Shown here in pieces: positions 32,201 to 40,801 of a stretch of 64,000 bases of DNA. The stretch is from NCBI GenBank assembly GCA_934247935.1, contig CAKQKE010000002.1:62001-126000 (forward strand). Reading direction: 5' to 3'. Numbering within the stretch: position 1 is the stretch's first letter; each line of letters begins with the position of its first letter. The notes under the pieces were generated by a model. That model was not told the origin of the DNA. It did no database searches and saw only the letters and a list, made by a program, of their open reading frames with translations. Position numbers and translations under genes: made by a program. The DNA comes from an uncultured Clostridia bacterium. GTDB taxonomy: Bacteria > Bacillota > Clostridia > Christensenellales > Borkfalkiaceae.

Positions 32201-33025
32201 TTAATTCAGTGTTTCGTTTGTCGGATTTATCTCGGTTTTGTCGGTTTTACACACAACGTATACTACAAACGCGGCAACAATTACCCCGACAACCGCCGTT
32301 GCGATTATTTCGTTTACAGTCCAGATATTGCCGCTTACCATAGAATAATCGCTCAGCAACCCACCCAAATCAAACAACGAATGAAGCAACATCGGCATGT
32401 AAATATTGCCCGTTTTTTCAAGAGCAAAACCGCACATCGCACCTATCAGAAAACTGTAACCTACCTGCAAAAACACTGCGGGCGAAAATCCGTTTAACAA
32501 GTTTATCAAATGCATACAGCCGAATATCGCCGACGAAAACACGAGCGAAAAGAAAAATCCGTGCTTTTTGCCTTGGGTTTTTTCCCTTATGATTTTGTAA
32601 ATTAAGCCCCTGAAAATGATTTCTTCGACCGCGCCTATCGATATACACAACAACACGTAAGCCGCCGCTTTTGTCCCTTGCACGGCAACAAAACTCACAT
32701 CGCCTTCAATCAGCGAAACGATGGGGAAATTGTTTATACTGACAAATAGACACGGCAGAAAATACAACAGCGATTTTGCTTTGAAATTTTTGAAAGTCAA
32801 TATATCGTAATATCCGAAATCGCACACCAGAATCAGCGGAATAACGCAACACAAAAATCTTGCTATTAAATCGACAACCATTGCCGGAATTTCTCCGCCG
32901 CCGAAAACGTTTGCGATTTTTACCGACGGAAAAGTCGCAACCCCCGCCGCGTAAAGCAAAATTATCAATATCGTCTGGTAAGGATGCTCGTCAAGTTGCT
33001 TCCTCATGTTAGCATTTTCCCGCAT
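32201..33025 (-). CDS. CPBP-family intramembrane metalloprotease
   Basis: 274 residues, about eight membrane helices. CPBP/Abi motifs: EEIIFRG (EExxxR, residues near 133), FGCMH (FxxxH) and HSLFDLGG (HxxxD). Family members are intramembrane proteases or, in some loci, bacteriocin-immunity proteins. It starts 1 bp after the NUDIX gene. The last residues (AAFVVYVVCKTDKTE) are encoded by a copy of the dispersed palindrome, so the C terminus may have been modified by its insertion. Confidence 0.85.
   Translation of the reverse strand: MRENANMRKQLDEHPYQTILIILLYAAGVATFPSVKIANVFGGGEIPAMVVDLIARFLCCVIPLILVCDFGYYDILTFKNFKAKSLLYFLPCLFVSINNFPIVSLIEGDVSFVAVQGTKAAAYVLLCISIGAVEEIIFRGLIYKIIREKTQGKKHGFFFSLVFSSAIFGCMHLINLLNGFSPAVFLQVGYSFLIGAMCGFALEKTGNIYMPMLLHSLFDLGGLLSDYSMVSGNIWTVNEIIATAVVGVIVAAFVVYVVCKTDKTEINPTNETLN
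32238..32277. repeat. Dispersed palindrome copy inside the CPBP gene
   Basis: TTGTCGGTTTTAC, ACACAACGTATACT and the arm ending GCGGCAA lie within codons near the C terminus, about 40 bp before the stop. The reading frame stays open through it. Confidence 0.65.
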
Positions 33026-33026
33026 A

Positions 33027-33554
33027 TCACTTACCGCACCTTGTCGTTAATAAAGCAATTATTGTTTTTGCATCTTTAATTTCGCCGTCGTCAATCATTT
33101 GATACGCCTTATCTAAATCGACCCAAACCGAATCGAGCATTTCGTCCTCGTCGAAATGAGTTTTACCCTGACTTACTTTATCGACCTTGTAAATGTAAAT
33201 TATTTCGTCCGTATAGCCGGGCGTGGGATAAATTTTATACATTAAAGACACGTCTTCGGCAATCAAACCCGCTTCTTCTTCCAACTCTCTCACAGCGGTA
33301 GCCTCGGGTTTTTCGCCTTTTTCGAGTTTGCCCGCGGGTATCTCCCAGATGACTTCGCCGTAAGCATATCTGAACTGCCTTTCAAGCAAAACTTTGCCGT
33401 CTTTTATCACGAGCAATGCCGCGCCGCCTCTGTGTCTTACAACTTCTCTCATCGACTCCTTGCCGTCGGGAAGTAAAACGTTGTCTTTTTCGACTTTTAT
33501 TATTTTGCCGTCGTAAATGATTTGTCCGCTTGTTTTTTTCTCAAAAAGTTGCAT
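33027..33554 (-). CDS. NUDIX hydrolase, ADP-ribose pyrophosphatase type
   Basis: 175 residues. Nudix box GKLEKGEKPEATAVRELEEEAGLI with all conserved Glu residues, preceded by the ADPRase-type N-terminal strand (RQFRYAYGEVIWEIPAGK). Typically cleaves ADP-ribose to AMP and ribose-5-phosphate. Its ATG overlaps the stop of the upstream gene (TAATG), indicating translational coupling. Confidence 0.88.
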   Translation of the reverse strand: MQLFEKKTSGQIIYDGKIIKVEKDNVLLPDGKESMREVVRHRGGAALLVIKDGKVLLERQFRYAYGEVIWEIPAGKLEKGEKPEATAVRELEEEAGLIAEDVSLMYKIYPTPGYTDEIIYIYKVDKVSQGKTHFDEDEMLDSVWVDLDKAYQMIDDGEIKDAKTIIALLTTRCGK

Positions 33555-34318
33555 TAATATATACCTTCCTGCACGAGTATTTTTTCAATTTCGGGAAGTT
33601 TGCTTTCGATTTTTTTCATACCGCTCACGGCGTACTTATATGCGACGAACGCATACCTTACCGCGTCTTTTTCCCCATCGTAAACAGCCGACTCGAAAGT
33701 ATCTAAAAGCAACATTAAGTCGGATTTGGTCCTGTCGTCGATTTTAAGATTGAACAGCGTTACCCTATCGGCAGAAAGCATTTTGAGTACAATTTGCTCA
33801 TATCTTATTTTGCTTGTATTTTCGGGCTTTGTCGCTGCGGTTGTCTCTGCTTTTTCGACCGTGACTTGTTGCTGTTGTTCTTTTGCAAAATCGAACATTT
33901 TGTCCGTCACTTTTTTTATTTCTTCTTTAAATGGCAAAATCAACTCGTTGCAAAAATTTCTATAGCAGCCCTCGAGGTCTCTGTCGTAAAAATACGCATA
34001 AGCAACTTGCAACAAGTCCATGTTTTTCATATCGAAATCGTACAAAAGCAAAAACACGAGCGCGATAAAATCGCTGTCCTTTTCGGGGCGAACAAACCTG
34101 CCGTTTTTTCCCATTTCGCCGCTTAAAAAACTTTTGCGCTTTGCCTTTTCGTAATCAAACTCTTTAGTGCAAAAAGCGAACAAGTCGCACAGCATCCTTG
34201 AAGAGGCAATCACTTTCAGCACTTCGCCCACTTTTTTGTCTGCGAGTAAATATTTACATTTACACAATTCGTCGATTTTATAAAACAAGTTTTCGACGTC
34301 CAATTTATCTTTGTTCAT
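33554..34318 (-). CDS. Conserved helical protein of unknown function
   Basis: 254 residues, not recognised. Largely alpha-helical with two halves: residues 1-140 (Cys-Lys-Cys near residue 19, aromatic FYDRDLEGCYRNFCNEL) and 175-254 (LIKIDDRTKSDLMLLLDTF), joined by a Gln/Ala/Thr-rich linker. No signal peptide or membrane helix. It is the first gene of an operon with the NUDIX and CPBP genes and is divergent from the DUF4364 gene. Confidence 0.75.
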   Translation of the reverse strand: MNKDKLDVENLFYKIDELCKCKYLLADKKVGEVLKVIASSRMLCDLFAFCTKEFDYEKAKRKSFLSGEMGKNGRFVRPEKDSDFIALVFLLLYDFDMKNMDLLQVAYAYFYDRDLEGCYRNFCNELILPFKEEIKKVTDKMFDFAKEQQQQVTVEKAETTAATKPENTSKIRYEQIVLKMLSADRVTLFNLKIDDRTKSDLMLLLDTFESAVYDGEKDAVRYAFVAYKYAVSGMKKIESKLPEIEKILVQEGIY

Positions 34319-34393
34319 ACTTATCCTTAATTGTGCTTTTTATTTTATTTTACCACAAAATATGCGAATTAACAAGAAGTTGAATAAAATCGT

Positions 34394-34422
34394 TTGATTT
34401 TTTATCGGTATTTGTTTATAAT
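34394..34422 (+). promoter_or_regulatory. Promoter of the DUF4364-TSCPD operon
   Basis: TTGATT (34394-34399), 17-bp spacer, TATAAT (34417-34422), about 50 bp before the ATG at 34476. A small hairpin GCGTTTTC/GAAAATGC follows in the leader. Confidence 0.75.
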
Positions 34423-34475
34423 AAGGGCGTTTTCGCTTGAAAATGCGAAAAAATTTTTAAAGGGAGGTTTTTAAA

Positions 34476-35000
34476 ATGCTCGTAAAAGGCGACGCAACGG
34501 TAAACAAACTTATACTTTTGTTTGTTTTTGATAAAATGGAAACCGCCCTTTCGGAAAACACCATTGTCGATATGTGCTGTTCTACAAACGATTGGATATC
34601 TTATATGGACTACAAACCAATACTCAATATGCTTTTAGAACATTCTTTCATCACAAACGTATCGACGGGCGACGAAGCGTTGTATTGCATTACCCCCGAC
34701 GGCAGAAACTGCCTTGCTGATTTTTACACGCAAATTCCCATCTCTTTAAGAGAAGAAATCGCCACTTTTACCAAAAACAACCGCTCGAGATACAGAAAAA
34801 AACAAGAGTGCGTGTCCGATTATTTTAAAAACCGAGACGGCACGTATACAGTTTATTTAAAAATTCTCGATCCTTCCCAACCTTTGTTAGAACTTAAATT
34901 TACCGTACCCGACAGGCAAACGGCAAAAAGCATTTACAAAAAATGGGTGGAAAAAGCAAGCGGAGTTTATCAACTTATTTATGACAATTTAGTAGACTAA
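34476..35000 (+). CDS. DUF4364 family winged-helix protein
   Basis: 174 residues. N-terminal winged-helix region (NKLILLFVFDKMETALSEN, then YMDYKPILNMLLEHSFI, then YCITPDGRNCLADF) and a C-terminal alpha/beta region. This matches the DUF4364 family of clostridial proteins, likely DNA-binding regulators of unknown target. GGGAGG lies 8 bp before the ATG. The downstream TSCPD gene starts 13 bp after its stop. Confidence 0.82.
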   Translation: MLVKGDATVNKLILLFVFDKMETALSENTIVDMCCSTNDWISYMDYKPILNMLLEHSFITNVSTGDEALYCITPDGRNCLADFYTQIPISLREEIATFTKNNRSRYRKKQECVSDYFKNRDGTYTVYLKILDPSQPLLELKFTVPDRQTAKSIYKKWVEKASGVYQLIYDNLVD

Positions 35001-35013
35001 GGAGAAAAATAAT

Positions 35014-35265
35014 ATGCAAATTTATTCAACCAAAGGCACTTGCTCAAGACAAATTATTTACTCTGTCGAAAACGGAAAAGTCCACGACGTTAAATTTATC
35101 GGCGGATGCAACGGCAATCTTCAAGGCATTGCAAAACTTGTTGAAGGGAAAGACGTTGACGAAGTAATTTCGCTTCTCTCCGGCATAAACTGCCGCAACA
35201 ACACCTCTTGCCCCGACCAACTTGCAAAAGCACTTATGGAGTATAAAAGCAAAAACGAACAGTAG
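35014..35265 (+). CDS. TSCPD-domain protein (TIGR03905-like)
   Basis: 83 residues with the TSCPD motif NTSCPDQLAKAL and an upstream CSRQI and GGCNGNLQGI, the full extent of the family. The domain is found alone and at the C terminus of ribonucleotide reductases; the short Cys-rich form may bind metal or nucleotide. AAGGAG precedes the ATG. Second gene of the DUF4364 operon. Confidence 0.88.
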   Translation: MQIYSTKGTCSRQIIYSVENGKVHDVKFIGGCNGNLQGIAKLVEGKDVDEVISLLSGINCRNNTSCPDQLAKALMEYKSKNEQ

Positions 35266-35266
35266 T

Positions 35267-35303
35267 TTTGTCGTTTTTGCTAAATACGTATTATGTAAAA
35301 CAA
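35267..35303. repeat. Dispersed palindrome copy (after TSCPD gene)
   Basis: TTTGTCGTTTTTGCT, AAATACGTATTATG, TAAAACAAA. It starts 2 bp after the TSCPD stop, a plus-strand gene. Arms are less perfect than in the 23196 copy. Confidence 0.6.
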
Positions 35304-35380
35304 ACATTGTCTTTGTTTTATATCTTTGGTCTATCGACTTAAAGCAAAAACAACAGACATAATCAACAATTAAAAAAACA

Positions 35381-35416
35381 AGCACGTTTTTGCCGTAAAG
35401 GGCAGTAAAACGTGCT
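35381..35416 (+). terminator. Terminator of the DUF4364-TSCPD operon
   Basis: AGCACGTTTTTGCC pairs with GGCAGTAAAACGTGCT, followed by TTTATTTTTT on the plus strand. Confidence 0.88.
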
Positions 35417-35567
35417 TTTATTTTTTCGTTTTTTATTGTGTTGAAACTTTAAATTGCATATCGGCACATATCGGACGATGCACTGATATATTTTCCCTAT
35501 CGCCTCATATAAAATTTATACCGATTTCGCAACCGCCATAACAACCGCTAAACGAGCCGCACTTTTA

Positions 35568-35840
35568 CTATTTAGACTTCAACTGCGTCAAACGAGAAAT
35601 TATATCGTCGATAAGTTCGTCGGTTTCTTCTTTACTTATTTCGTAGTTATCCGTCCTGCATAAAATATAATCTACACTGACTTTAAAATAATCGGCAAAA
35701 GCGATAAGGGCTTTTGCGTCGGGATAAGTTTTACCCGTTTCATAATTGGATATAGTCCTTTGGTCAATCCCGGTCAACTGTGCAAGTTTGGTTTGCTTTA
35801 ATTTGTGTTTTTCGCGAAGTTCTCTTAATCTCGTTTCCAT
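35568..35840 (-). CDS. XRE-family transcriptional regulator
   Basis: 90 residues. Cro/C1 helix-turn-helix (LRELREKHKLKQTKLAQL, IDQRTISNYETG), then the YFKVSVDYILCRTD segment and a 20-residue acidic tail. It is a stand-alone regulator, with its closest neighbours being a palindrome copy and a membrane protein gene upstream. Target unknown. Confidence 0.88.
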   Translation of the reverse strand: METRLRELREKHKLKQTKLAQLTGIDQRTISNYETGKTYPDAKALIAFADYFKVSVDYILCRTDNYEISKEETDELIDDIISRLTQLKSK

Positions 35841-35899
35841 TTTAGTTTGTTCCTTAATGTTTTTATAAGTATATTTTTCTTTAAGTTAAGTGCGTAATA

Positions 35900-35939
35900 T
35901 TGCCGTTTTTATTAAATACGTATGCCGTAAACAAGGCAA
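35900..35939. repeat. Dispersed palindrome copy (after membrane protein gene)
   Basis: TTGCCGTTTTTATTAAATACG, TATGCCGTAAACAAGGCAA split as TTGCC/GGCAA outer arms and TTTTTA/TAAAC inner arms. It ends 2 bp after the stop of the membrane protein at 35941. Confidence 0.65.
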
Positions 35940-35940
35940 A

Positions 35941-36897
35941 TCAGTCCATATCTACGCCGTTTAACAGCGTTTCGTCGTTTTCCCTTAAAGCCTTTGGCAC
36001 AATTACGTGGTCATAGTCGGCATAGAATTTAATTCCGTTGATAAGCGAGTAATCGATAAACTGCAAATTAATGAAAAATACTCTTGCAAAAGGAAGCGTA
36101 AATATAAGCGACGCGCCGAAAGTAACGATAGCACCGGATATTTGTACGTAAAAATTTACAAGCGTCGCAACCAGATAGGTTGTATAAGATTTACCGAAAT
36201 GCCCTTTAGTTTTCTTTGCGCTGTTTGAATATGCCGAAACGACTTTGTTTTTACCTATAATCACGTCGGGCAACGCCTGAGAAACCCAAGTGCGTTTTAA
36301 TGCCTTTGCCATTACGTAAACCACAACAACCAACGGGAAAACGAATATCGATAACACTTTTATGCCGTAAACAAACATCAATCCGCAGAATACCGCAAAC
36401 AAGATAAACGCCGATAAGTTTATCGCGACGTAAATCAGGTTGTAAAGCAAGTTTCTTCTGAAATCTTTAAAAATCGACGTCATATAAGAAGATTTTGTAA
36501 GCGACGTCATATAGTCGTTGACAAGGTATGCCGAGCCAAAATCGGCAAGTCCGACCAAATAGGAAAATATGCAAAAAATCAAAATCGTACCGCAAAGCGC
36601 AAGCGCGATTGCTCCTCTTTCTTGCATCAATACCTTAAAACAGTCCGCAACCGAATCGCTTATGGCGTGCGTGTATGCCGCCCCGTTTTCGCCGGATTTG
36701 AAAGCCGAAAAGCAATTTTTTAAATTTGAGCAAAGCATTTTCCAACTGTCGCTCGTGAAAAACCCTTTAAGCGAGGTGTAAAACCATGCGTATATGCAAC
36801 CGAAAGCAGCCAAAAACAAAATCAATCTTACAATCATGCTTTTCGCTGTAACTTTGATATTGGCAAACGCCAATTTAAAGGAATTGACAATTCTCAT
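35941..36897 (-). CDS. Polytopic membrane protein of unknown function
   Basis: 318 residues, about six membrane helices. An N-terminal amphipathic start (FKLAFANIKVTAKSMI) precedes the first helix (LILFLAAFGCIYAWFY). A central LVGLADFGSAYLVNDYMTSLTK with conserved Gly/Asp follows, and C-terminal soluble residues end NGVDMD. Resembles clostridial membrane proteins of unknown function; not assigned further. A good promoter lies upstream at 36930. Confidence 0.8.
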   Translation of the reverse strand: MRIVNSFKLAFANIKVTAKSMIVRLILFLAAFGCIYAWFYTSLKGFFTSDSWKMLCSNLKNCFSAFKSGENGAAYTHAISDSVADCFKVLMQERGAIALALCGTILIFCIFSYLVGLADFGSAYLVNDYMTSLTKSSYMTSIFKDFRRNLLYNLIYVAINLSAFILFAVFCGLMFVYGIKVLSIFVFPLVVVVYVMAKALKRTWVSQALPDVIIGKNKVVSAYSNSAKKTKGHFGKSYTTYLVATLVNFYVQISGAIVTFGASLIFTLPFARVFFINLQFIDYSLINGIKFYADYDHVIVPKALRENDETLLNGVDMD

Positions 36898-36929
36898 TTA
36901 ACCCTCTCAAGTGTTTTGATACAATTATT

Positions 36930-36958
36930 ATTTTACCTTATTTAACATATAATTGCAA
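36930..36958 (-). promoter_or_regulatory. Promoter of the membrane protein gene
   Basis: TTGCAA (36953-36958), 17-bp spacer, TAAAAT (36930-36935) on the minus strand, about 33 bp upstream of the ATG. Confidence 0.65.
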
Positions 36959-37250
36959 CTAAACAATACCATATTTTTACTCTTTACAGGTGAAATTTTG
37001 TCATTGCACGCATTTCTACCAAATTTTTACATTGAACACTTTATTTCCGACATCCCTGTCAATAACCGCAAACTTTTGTAAGCCCGCTAAACGATTGTAA
37101 AATCTTTTATATCGATACGATTATATAATGCAAAAACATCATAAAAATTTATTGAATAATCTTATTTTATTATATCCGGAATATATTCTGAAAACCAAAC
37201 GGAAATCCGCACTGACAAATCCCCGCATAAACTGTATTGAACGCTGAAAA

Positions 37251-37271
37251 CCCCACGGAAAATCCGTGGGG
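37251..37271 (-). terminator. Terminator of the virion operon
   Basis: CCCCACGGA-AAA-TCCGTGGGG, a 9-bp GC-rich stem with a 3-nt loop, 107 bp after the last virion gene. TTTT follows on the minus strand; on the plus strand ATTTTTT is somewhat further, so it is probably bidirectional. Confidence 0.75.
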
Positions 37272-37378
37272 CAAATTTTGCGATTTTTTAAAGTTTTATA
37301 TTTTTGCGACGTAATAAATCTTTCGATTTCGGTTACCGTTTTGGCTTATTTCTATACCGCCGCAACCTTTACTTGAAT

Positions 37379-38209
37379 TTAACCGCGTCTGCCGTACAGA
37401 TAATTCAACATAAGCGCATAATCTTCGCCGAGTGCTTCTTGAATTTTTTTGTCGCTTTTAAGCACTTCGATAGCGTCTTTTTGCGAAAAATTTTTCAAGA
37501 ATCCGTATACTTCTTTCAATACGTTCAACCTGTACTTTTCATATGCTTCTTTATCGAAATTTTTATTGTCGGCGAGTTTTTTAAGTCCTTCGACTTTTTT
37601 ATCAATAGCCTCTTTTTCGTCTTGGTCGATTTTTTGCTCGGCACTTTCCTTTTTATCGTCGAGTTTATCGATTGCATTTTGTAACTCTTCGGCTTTTTTC
37701 TTATAAGCGTCGTCAAGCATAGAAATGGTGCTTTCAAGCACGTCGTCAAAGGACTTGATTTTTTTGCCGACTATAGACGAACGCTGAATTCCTTTTTCTA
37801 TCGCGGAATTCATAAGATTGTTTTTTTCTTCGTTAAACAGTTCTTGTGCCTGCTTCTTTTTGTCGCCGAGTTTACTTCCTTCCGATGCGATTTTACTGCT
37901 ATAATCGAGTTCTTTTTCTTTATACGTCTTGTCGCTATTCTTTCGCTTGTCGTTGTAATAATCCGAATACATCTTGCTTGCGACCTTTTTCAGGTCGTCG
38001 TCGGAAAGCGAAGAATAATTCAATGCGTCGACGTCTTTAGTCGAACCCATCGCTTCATTTAAATAATTATCTTTCAAATCATCCAAAGCCGAATATAATT
38101 GTTTGTTTTTCTTTTCGGTTGACGAACTTGTCGTCGGCAAATTTTTTTTACCTATTTTAAGTCCGTTACCGACCGAAACCACACGTCCCGGGGTGATACC
38201 GATTGCCAT
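37379..38209 (-). CDS. Phage cassette coiled-coil protein
   Basis: 276 residues from the ATG at 38207-38209; AAGGAGG lies 5 bp upstream, overlapping the stop of the previous gene. Mostly Lys/Asp/Glu-rich coiled coil, with a short Gly-rich start (AIGITPGRVVSVGNGLKIGKK) and a conserved-looking end (YALMLNYLYGRRG). Not recognised. Its position after the tail genes suits an internal virion, ejection-type or scaffolding protein, but this is inference. Confidence 0.75.
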   Translation of the reverse strand: MAIGITPGRVVSVGNGLKIGKKNLPTTSSSTEKKNKQLYSALDDLKDNYLNEAMGSTKDVDALNYSSLSDDDLKKVASKMYSDYYNDKRKNSDKTYKEKELDYSSKIASEGSKLGDKKKQAQELFNEEKNNLMNSAIEKGIQRSSIVGKKIKSFDDVLESTISMLDDAYKKKAEELQNAIDKLDDKKESAEQKIDQDEKEAIDKKVEGLKKLADNKNFDKEAYEKYRLNVLKEVYGFLKNFSQKDAIEVLKSDKKIQEALGEDYALMLNYLYGRRG

Positions 38210-38219
38210 AACTTCCTCC

Positions 38220-38438
38220 TTATTCAATTTTAATTAAGTCGCGCGTTCTCGAAATAATTTTGCCGTCATACAGGGTAAAACTTTCTTCAGCCGCGCTCTT
38301 TTTTTCAGCGTCTTGCACCGCATTGTTGCTAAATTTTTGTGAATACTCTTTACCGTTTATGGTAAACGAAATGGTAATATTTCCGTCTTGTTTATACACG
38401 TGGTAGTTTTTACCGCTCTCGATTCTAAATACGTTAAT
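38220..38438 (-). CDS. Small phage-cassette protein with apparent ATT start
   Basis: An open frame of 72 codons ends at the TAA 38220-38222. GGAGG at about 38447-38451 is followed 8 bp later by ATT (38436-38438), then AAC GTA TTT AGA. No ATG, GTG or TTG occurs in a suitable place; the next in-frame stop upstream is beyond the GGAGG. The product reads (M)NVFRIESGKNYHVYKQDG, then ISFTINGKEYSQKF, a helix, and FTLYDGKIISRT. It resembles short beta-rich virion accessory proteins. ATT starts are rare but known (infC). Confidence 0.6.
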   Translation of the reverse strand: MNVFRIESGKNYHVYKQDGNITISFTINGKEYSQKFSNNAVQDAEKKSAAEESFTLYDGKIISRTRDLIKIE

Positions 38439-38477
38439 AGCCGTGTCCTCCTGATAAATAAATTTTTTTGTTGGGGA

Positions 38478-39356
38478 TTAAAGGACGTAAAGTCTATTTA
38501 ATCGATTTTTATCTTCAAGCGCAATATAAGTTTTTCCGCTGTCGTAAATGCCTGCCGCGCTTCTTGCAAAGATATTTAAATCTTCGCAAGTTTTTGTCGT
38601 TTGACTTGTTATGACGCACTTATTAAGTTTGCCGTTTTTGATATAGTATGCAACGGGATAATTCTCGCACGTCATAAAGCAATCGCTTACCGAATTATCT
38701 ATTTCCACACTGAACGACTGCGACATGTTTTCGGCGTAATACGTGGCGGTAAGCATTTTGTCGGAGTTTATTTTCAGCAAGAAAAATCCCGATTGATAAA
38801 TACATGCCGAAGCCTTTTGCGCGGTAATCACTTCCGTAAGATTAAGAGCCCCGCCCGAGTATTTATAAAGTTTTACCACTCCGTCTTCTCTGTATATCAC
38901 AACGGAATAATTTTGCGCGTTAACAACGTCCATACGGCAGTCTTTTTCAATGTAGTCCACGTTGCCGAAAACCTCGCAACAAACCGCCGCGTCAAACGCG
39001 GTTTGACCGCTGATTTTGACAATTACGGAGCATACGCCGCTTGTAAACGCGTCATGAATTATCGCGGAGACATGATTTGACGAAAATGAAATTTGTTTAT
39101 ATTCTTCGCTGTCGACATACAAAGTAAGCGTACCGTTAGTGACGGCGGATAAATCCGCGTCCACTCTTACTGAAACGTCTCCGTCCCTGTTTACCGAAAA
39201 TTCCGCCGTATATTCCGCTTGCGTACAGCCGCTGTAATTCCCCTCGAAAACAAGCGTCTTCGAGCGCAACTGCGTTGTCGTTTTTTCAAGTTGTTTCAGT
39301 CTCTGCTCAAGTTGAGAACATTTCTCGAGCGCAAGTCTTCCGTAATCGCCGTTCAT
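38478..39356 (-). CDS. Putative phage tail appendage protein
   Basis: 292 residues. Residues 8-35 form a coiled coil (LEKCSQLEQRLKQLEKTTTQ), probably trimerising. A beta-sandwich follows (about 40-135), then four repeats of roughly 40 residues of propeller type (YSVVIYREDGVVKLYKY, ACIYQSGFFLLKINS, VAYYIKNGKLNKCV, AGIYDSGKTYIALEDKNR). Directly after the propeller tail protein (2-bp gap). Best guess is a receptor-binding or tail-tip protein; not recognised by family. Confidence 0.65.
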   Translation of the reverse strand: MNGDYGRLALEKCSQLEQRLKQLEKTTTQLRSKTLVFEGNYSGCTQAEYTAEFSVNRDGDVSVRVDADLSAVTNGTLTLYVDSEEYKQISFSSNHVSAIIHDAFTSGVCSVIVKISGQTAFDAAVCCEVFGNVDYIEKDCRMDVVNAQNYSVVIYREDGVVKLYKYSGGALNLTEVITAQKASACIYQSGFFLLKINSDKMLTATYYAENMSQSFSVEIDNSVSDCFMTCENYPVAYYIKNGKLNKCVITSQTTKTCEDLNIFARSAAGIYDSGKTYIALEDKNRLNRLYVL

Positions 39357-39358
39357 GG

Positions 39359-40801
39359 TTATTTACCTCCCGAATATCTGAAATGTAATTTTAATCTGCT
39401 TATCTTTAAGTTGACGTCTTTACTGCGTAAAATAATTTTAAACACGTCGCCCTTTATTGCCGTGCGCACGCATTCTCTGCCATTGCCGTCTATATCGAAA
39501 GTTTTGCTTTCTTTATCGCTTTCAACCGTCACACTCACGTTGCCGTAAACGTCGAAACTCATACCCGAAAATACTTTTTCTCCCTCGCTAAGTCCGAAAT
39601 CGCTTTTAGGAGATTCCCAGACTTTTTCAAGCGGTTGAGAAAAACATACGCTTTTATCGGTTAACGTTCCGATTTTACCGTTATTACCACAAATGATAAG
39701 AAAATCGTTAACGTCTTGAGAAACGATTTTGCACATAGCGTTGATTTTAGGTCCTTTATATAAATAAGAAGTACCGAAATGCATTTTGTACACAAGCGTA
39801 ACGTTTGTCACGATTCCGCCGTCGTTTATCTTCATGTTCATGTATAAGTTTCCGTTGTAAAACTCACCCGCCGCATCGCTATTGTCAACGCCTTTAATCA
39901 TGCCGTCGTAATTGACGAGTATTCTGTTTGCCGTAAGTCCGTTAAACTCGTAAAACCCGTCCTCGGCTAAGAAAACAATTCTGTCGCCGCATACCGTAAT
40001 CGACTGCGGATAAATTTTGCCGGACGTTGTGTAAAGTTGAGTGACCTCGAAGTCTTCCTGACTGCCATAGGCTTGTAGCCTCGAAATGCCGGACGTACGG
40101 AAAATGTACACATAGTCCTGAAACGACAGCACTTTTAAAAGTTGACCCCTGTCGTCCTGAAAATCGATATAACCCGCTTCGTTTAACGACACGTACCAAT
40201 TTGTCGGGTCGAAATCGTCCGAAAACCACAAAGTCGTACCTTCGCCGCCGGTCGCCACATACAATCTTTCGTAATGTATACACATCGACTTGATTTGCGG
40301 TGCGTCGGTTATCGTCTCGACGCTTTCGCCGTCATACATAACCGGAGTTTTACCCTCGGCAGATAAAATAATTACGTTTTTTCCGTTGTACTTATAATTG
40401 ATACCTATAGGGGTGTTATCGAAAGTAAGCCCCGTCACGACTTTAAAAGTCGTGTCTTCGCTGCCTATTTTATATTTGTATACCTTTTTGTTGTCGAAAT
40501 AAGCAAGCAACTCGTCGGCGTAAACTTCGTTTTGCGTGTCGTATCTTTTAAAATAATACAATCCTTTAAGCGTTGCTCCTTGAGGATAAACAAAACTTTT
40601 GCCCATTGGTTTGTATTCTTTTATACCCAAACCGTCTTTTAAAATTTTACTCTCCCAATTAAAGTTGAAACTTCTTGCGCAGTACTTTGTGCTTACGCCG
40701 ATTTCGTCGACGACGGTATTTACACCTCCCGAAAAATCGTTTATGGCAACTGTCGCTTCGTATTGCTTAGCGGGATTGATTATATTTTTATTAAAAATCA
40801 T
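39359..40801 (-). CDS. Phage tail nozzle/stopper-like beta-propeller protein
   Basis: 480 residues. Starts with an extended arm (INDFSGGVNTVVDEIGVSTKYCARSFNF) typical of phage tail-tube/nozzle proteins of podoviruses (T7 gp12/P22 gp10 type), then repeated propeller blades (LYYFKRYDTQ, VIILSAEGKTPVMYDG, LYVATGGEGTTLWFSDD, VYIFRTSGISRLQAYG, DRIVFLAEDGFYEFNG) and a C-terminal beta-domain. It overlaps the adaptor gene by 4 bp. Role in closing the head and forming the short tail is inferred from architecture and position. Confidence 0.72.
   Translation of the reverse strand: MIFNKNIINPAKQYEATVAINDFSGGVNTVVDEIGVSTKYCARSFNFNWESKILKDGLGIKEYKPMGKSFVYPQGATLKGLYYFKRYDTQNEVYADELLAYFDNKKVYKYKIGSEDTTFKVVTGLTFDNTPIGINYKYNGKNVIILSAEGKTPVMYDGESVETITDAPQIKSMCIHYERLYVATGGEGTTLWFSDDFDPTNWYVSLNEAGYIDFQDDRGQLLKVLSFQDYVYIFRTSGISRLQAYGSQEDFEVTQLYTTSGKIYPQSITVCGDRIVFLAEDGFYEFNGLTANRILVNYDGMIKGVDNSDAAGEFYNGNLYMNMKINDGGIVTNVTLVYKMHFGTSYLYKGPKINAMCKIVSQDVNDFLIICGNNGKIGTLTDKSVCFSQPLEKVWESPKSDFGLSEGEKVFSGMSFDVYGNVSVTVESDKESKTFDIDGNGRECVRTAIKGDVFKIILRSKDVNLKISRLKLHFRYSGGK

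Larger units (their letters stand above)
35266..35567. other. 302-bp gap with repeat and terminator
   Basis: Holds a dispersed palindrome copy right after the TSCPD stop and a terminator at 35381-35416. No gene visible. Confidence 0.7.
36898..37378. other. 481-bp gap at the phage-cassette boundary
   Basis: Contains the promoter of the membrane protein gene and the terminator at 37251-37271. No gene or obvious integration direct repeat was found. This is the right-hand, downstream boundary of the minus-strand virion gene block. Confidence 0.6.
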
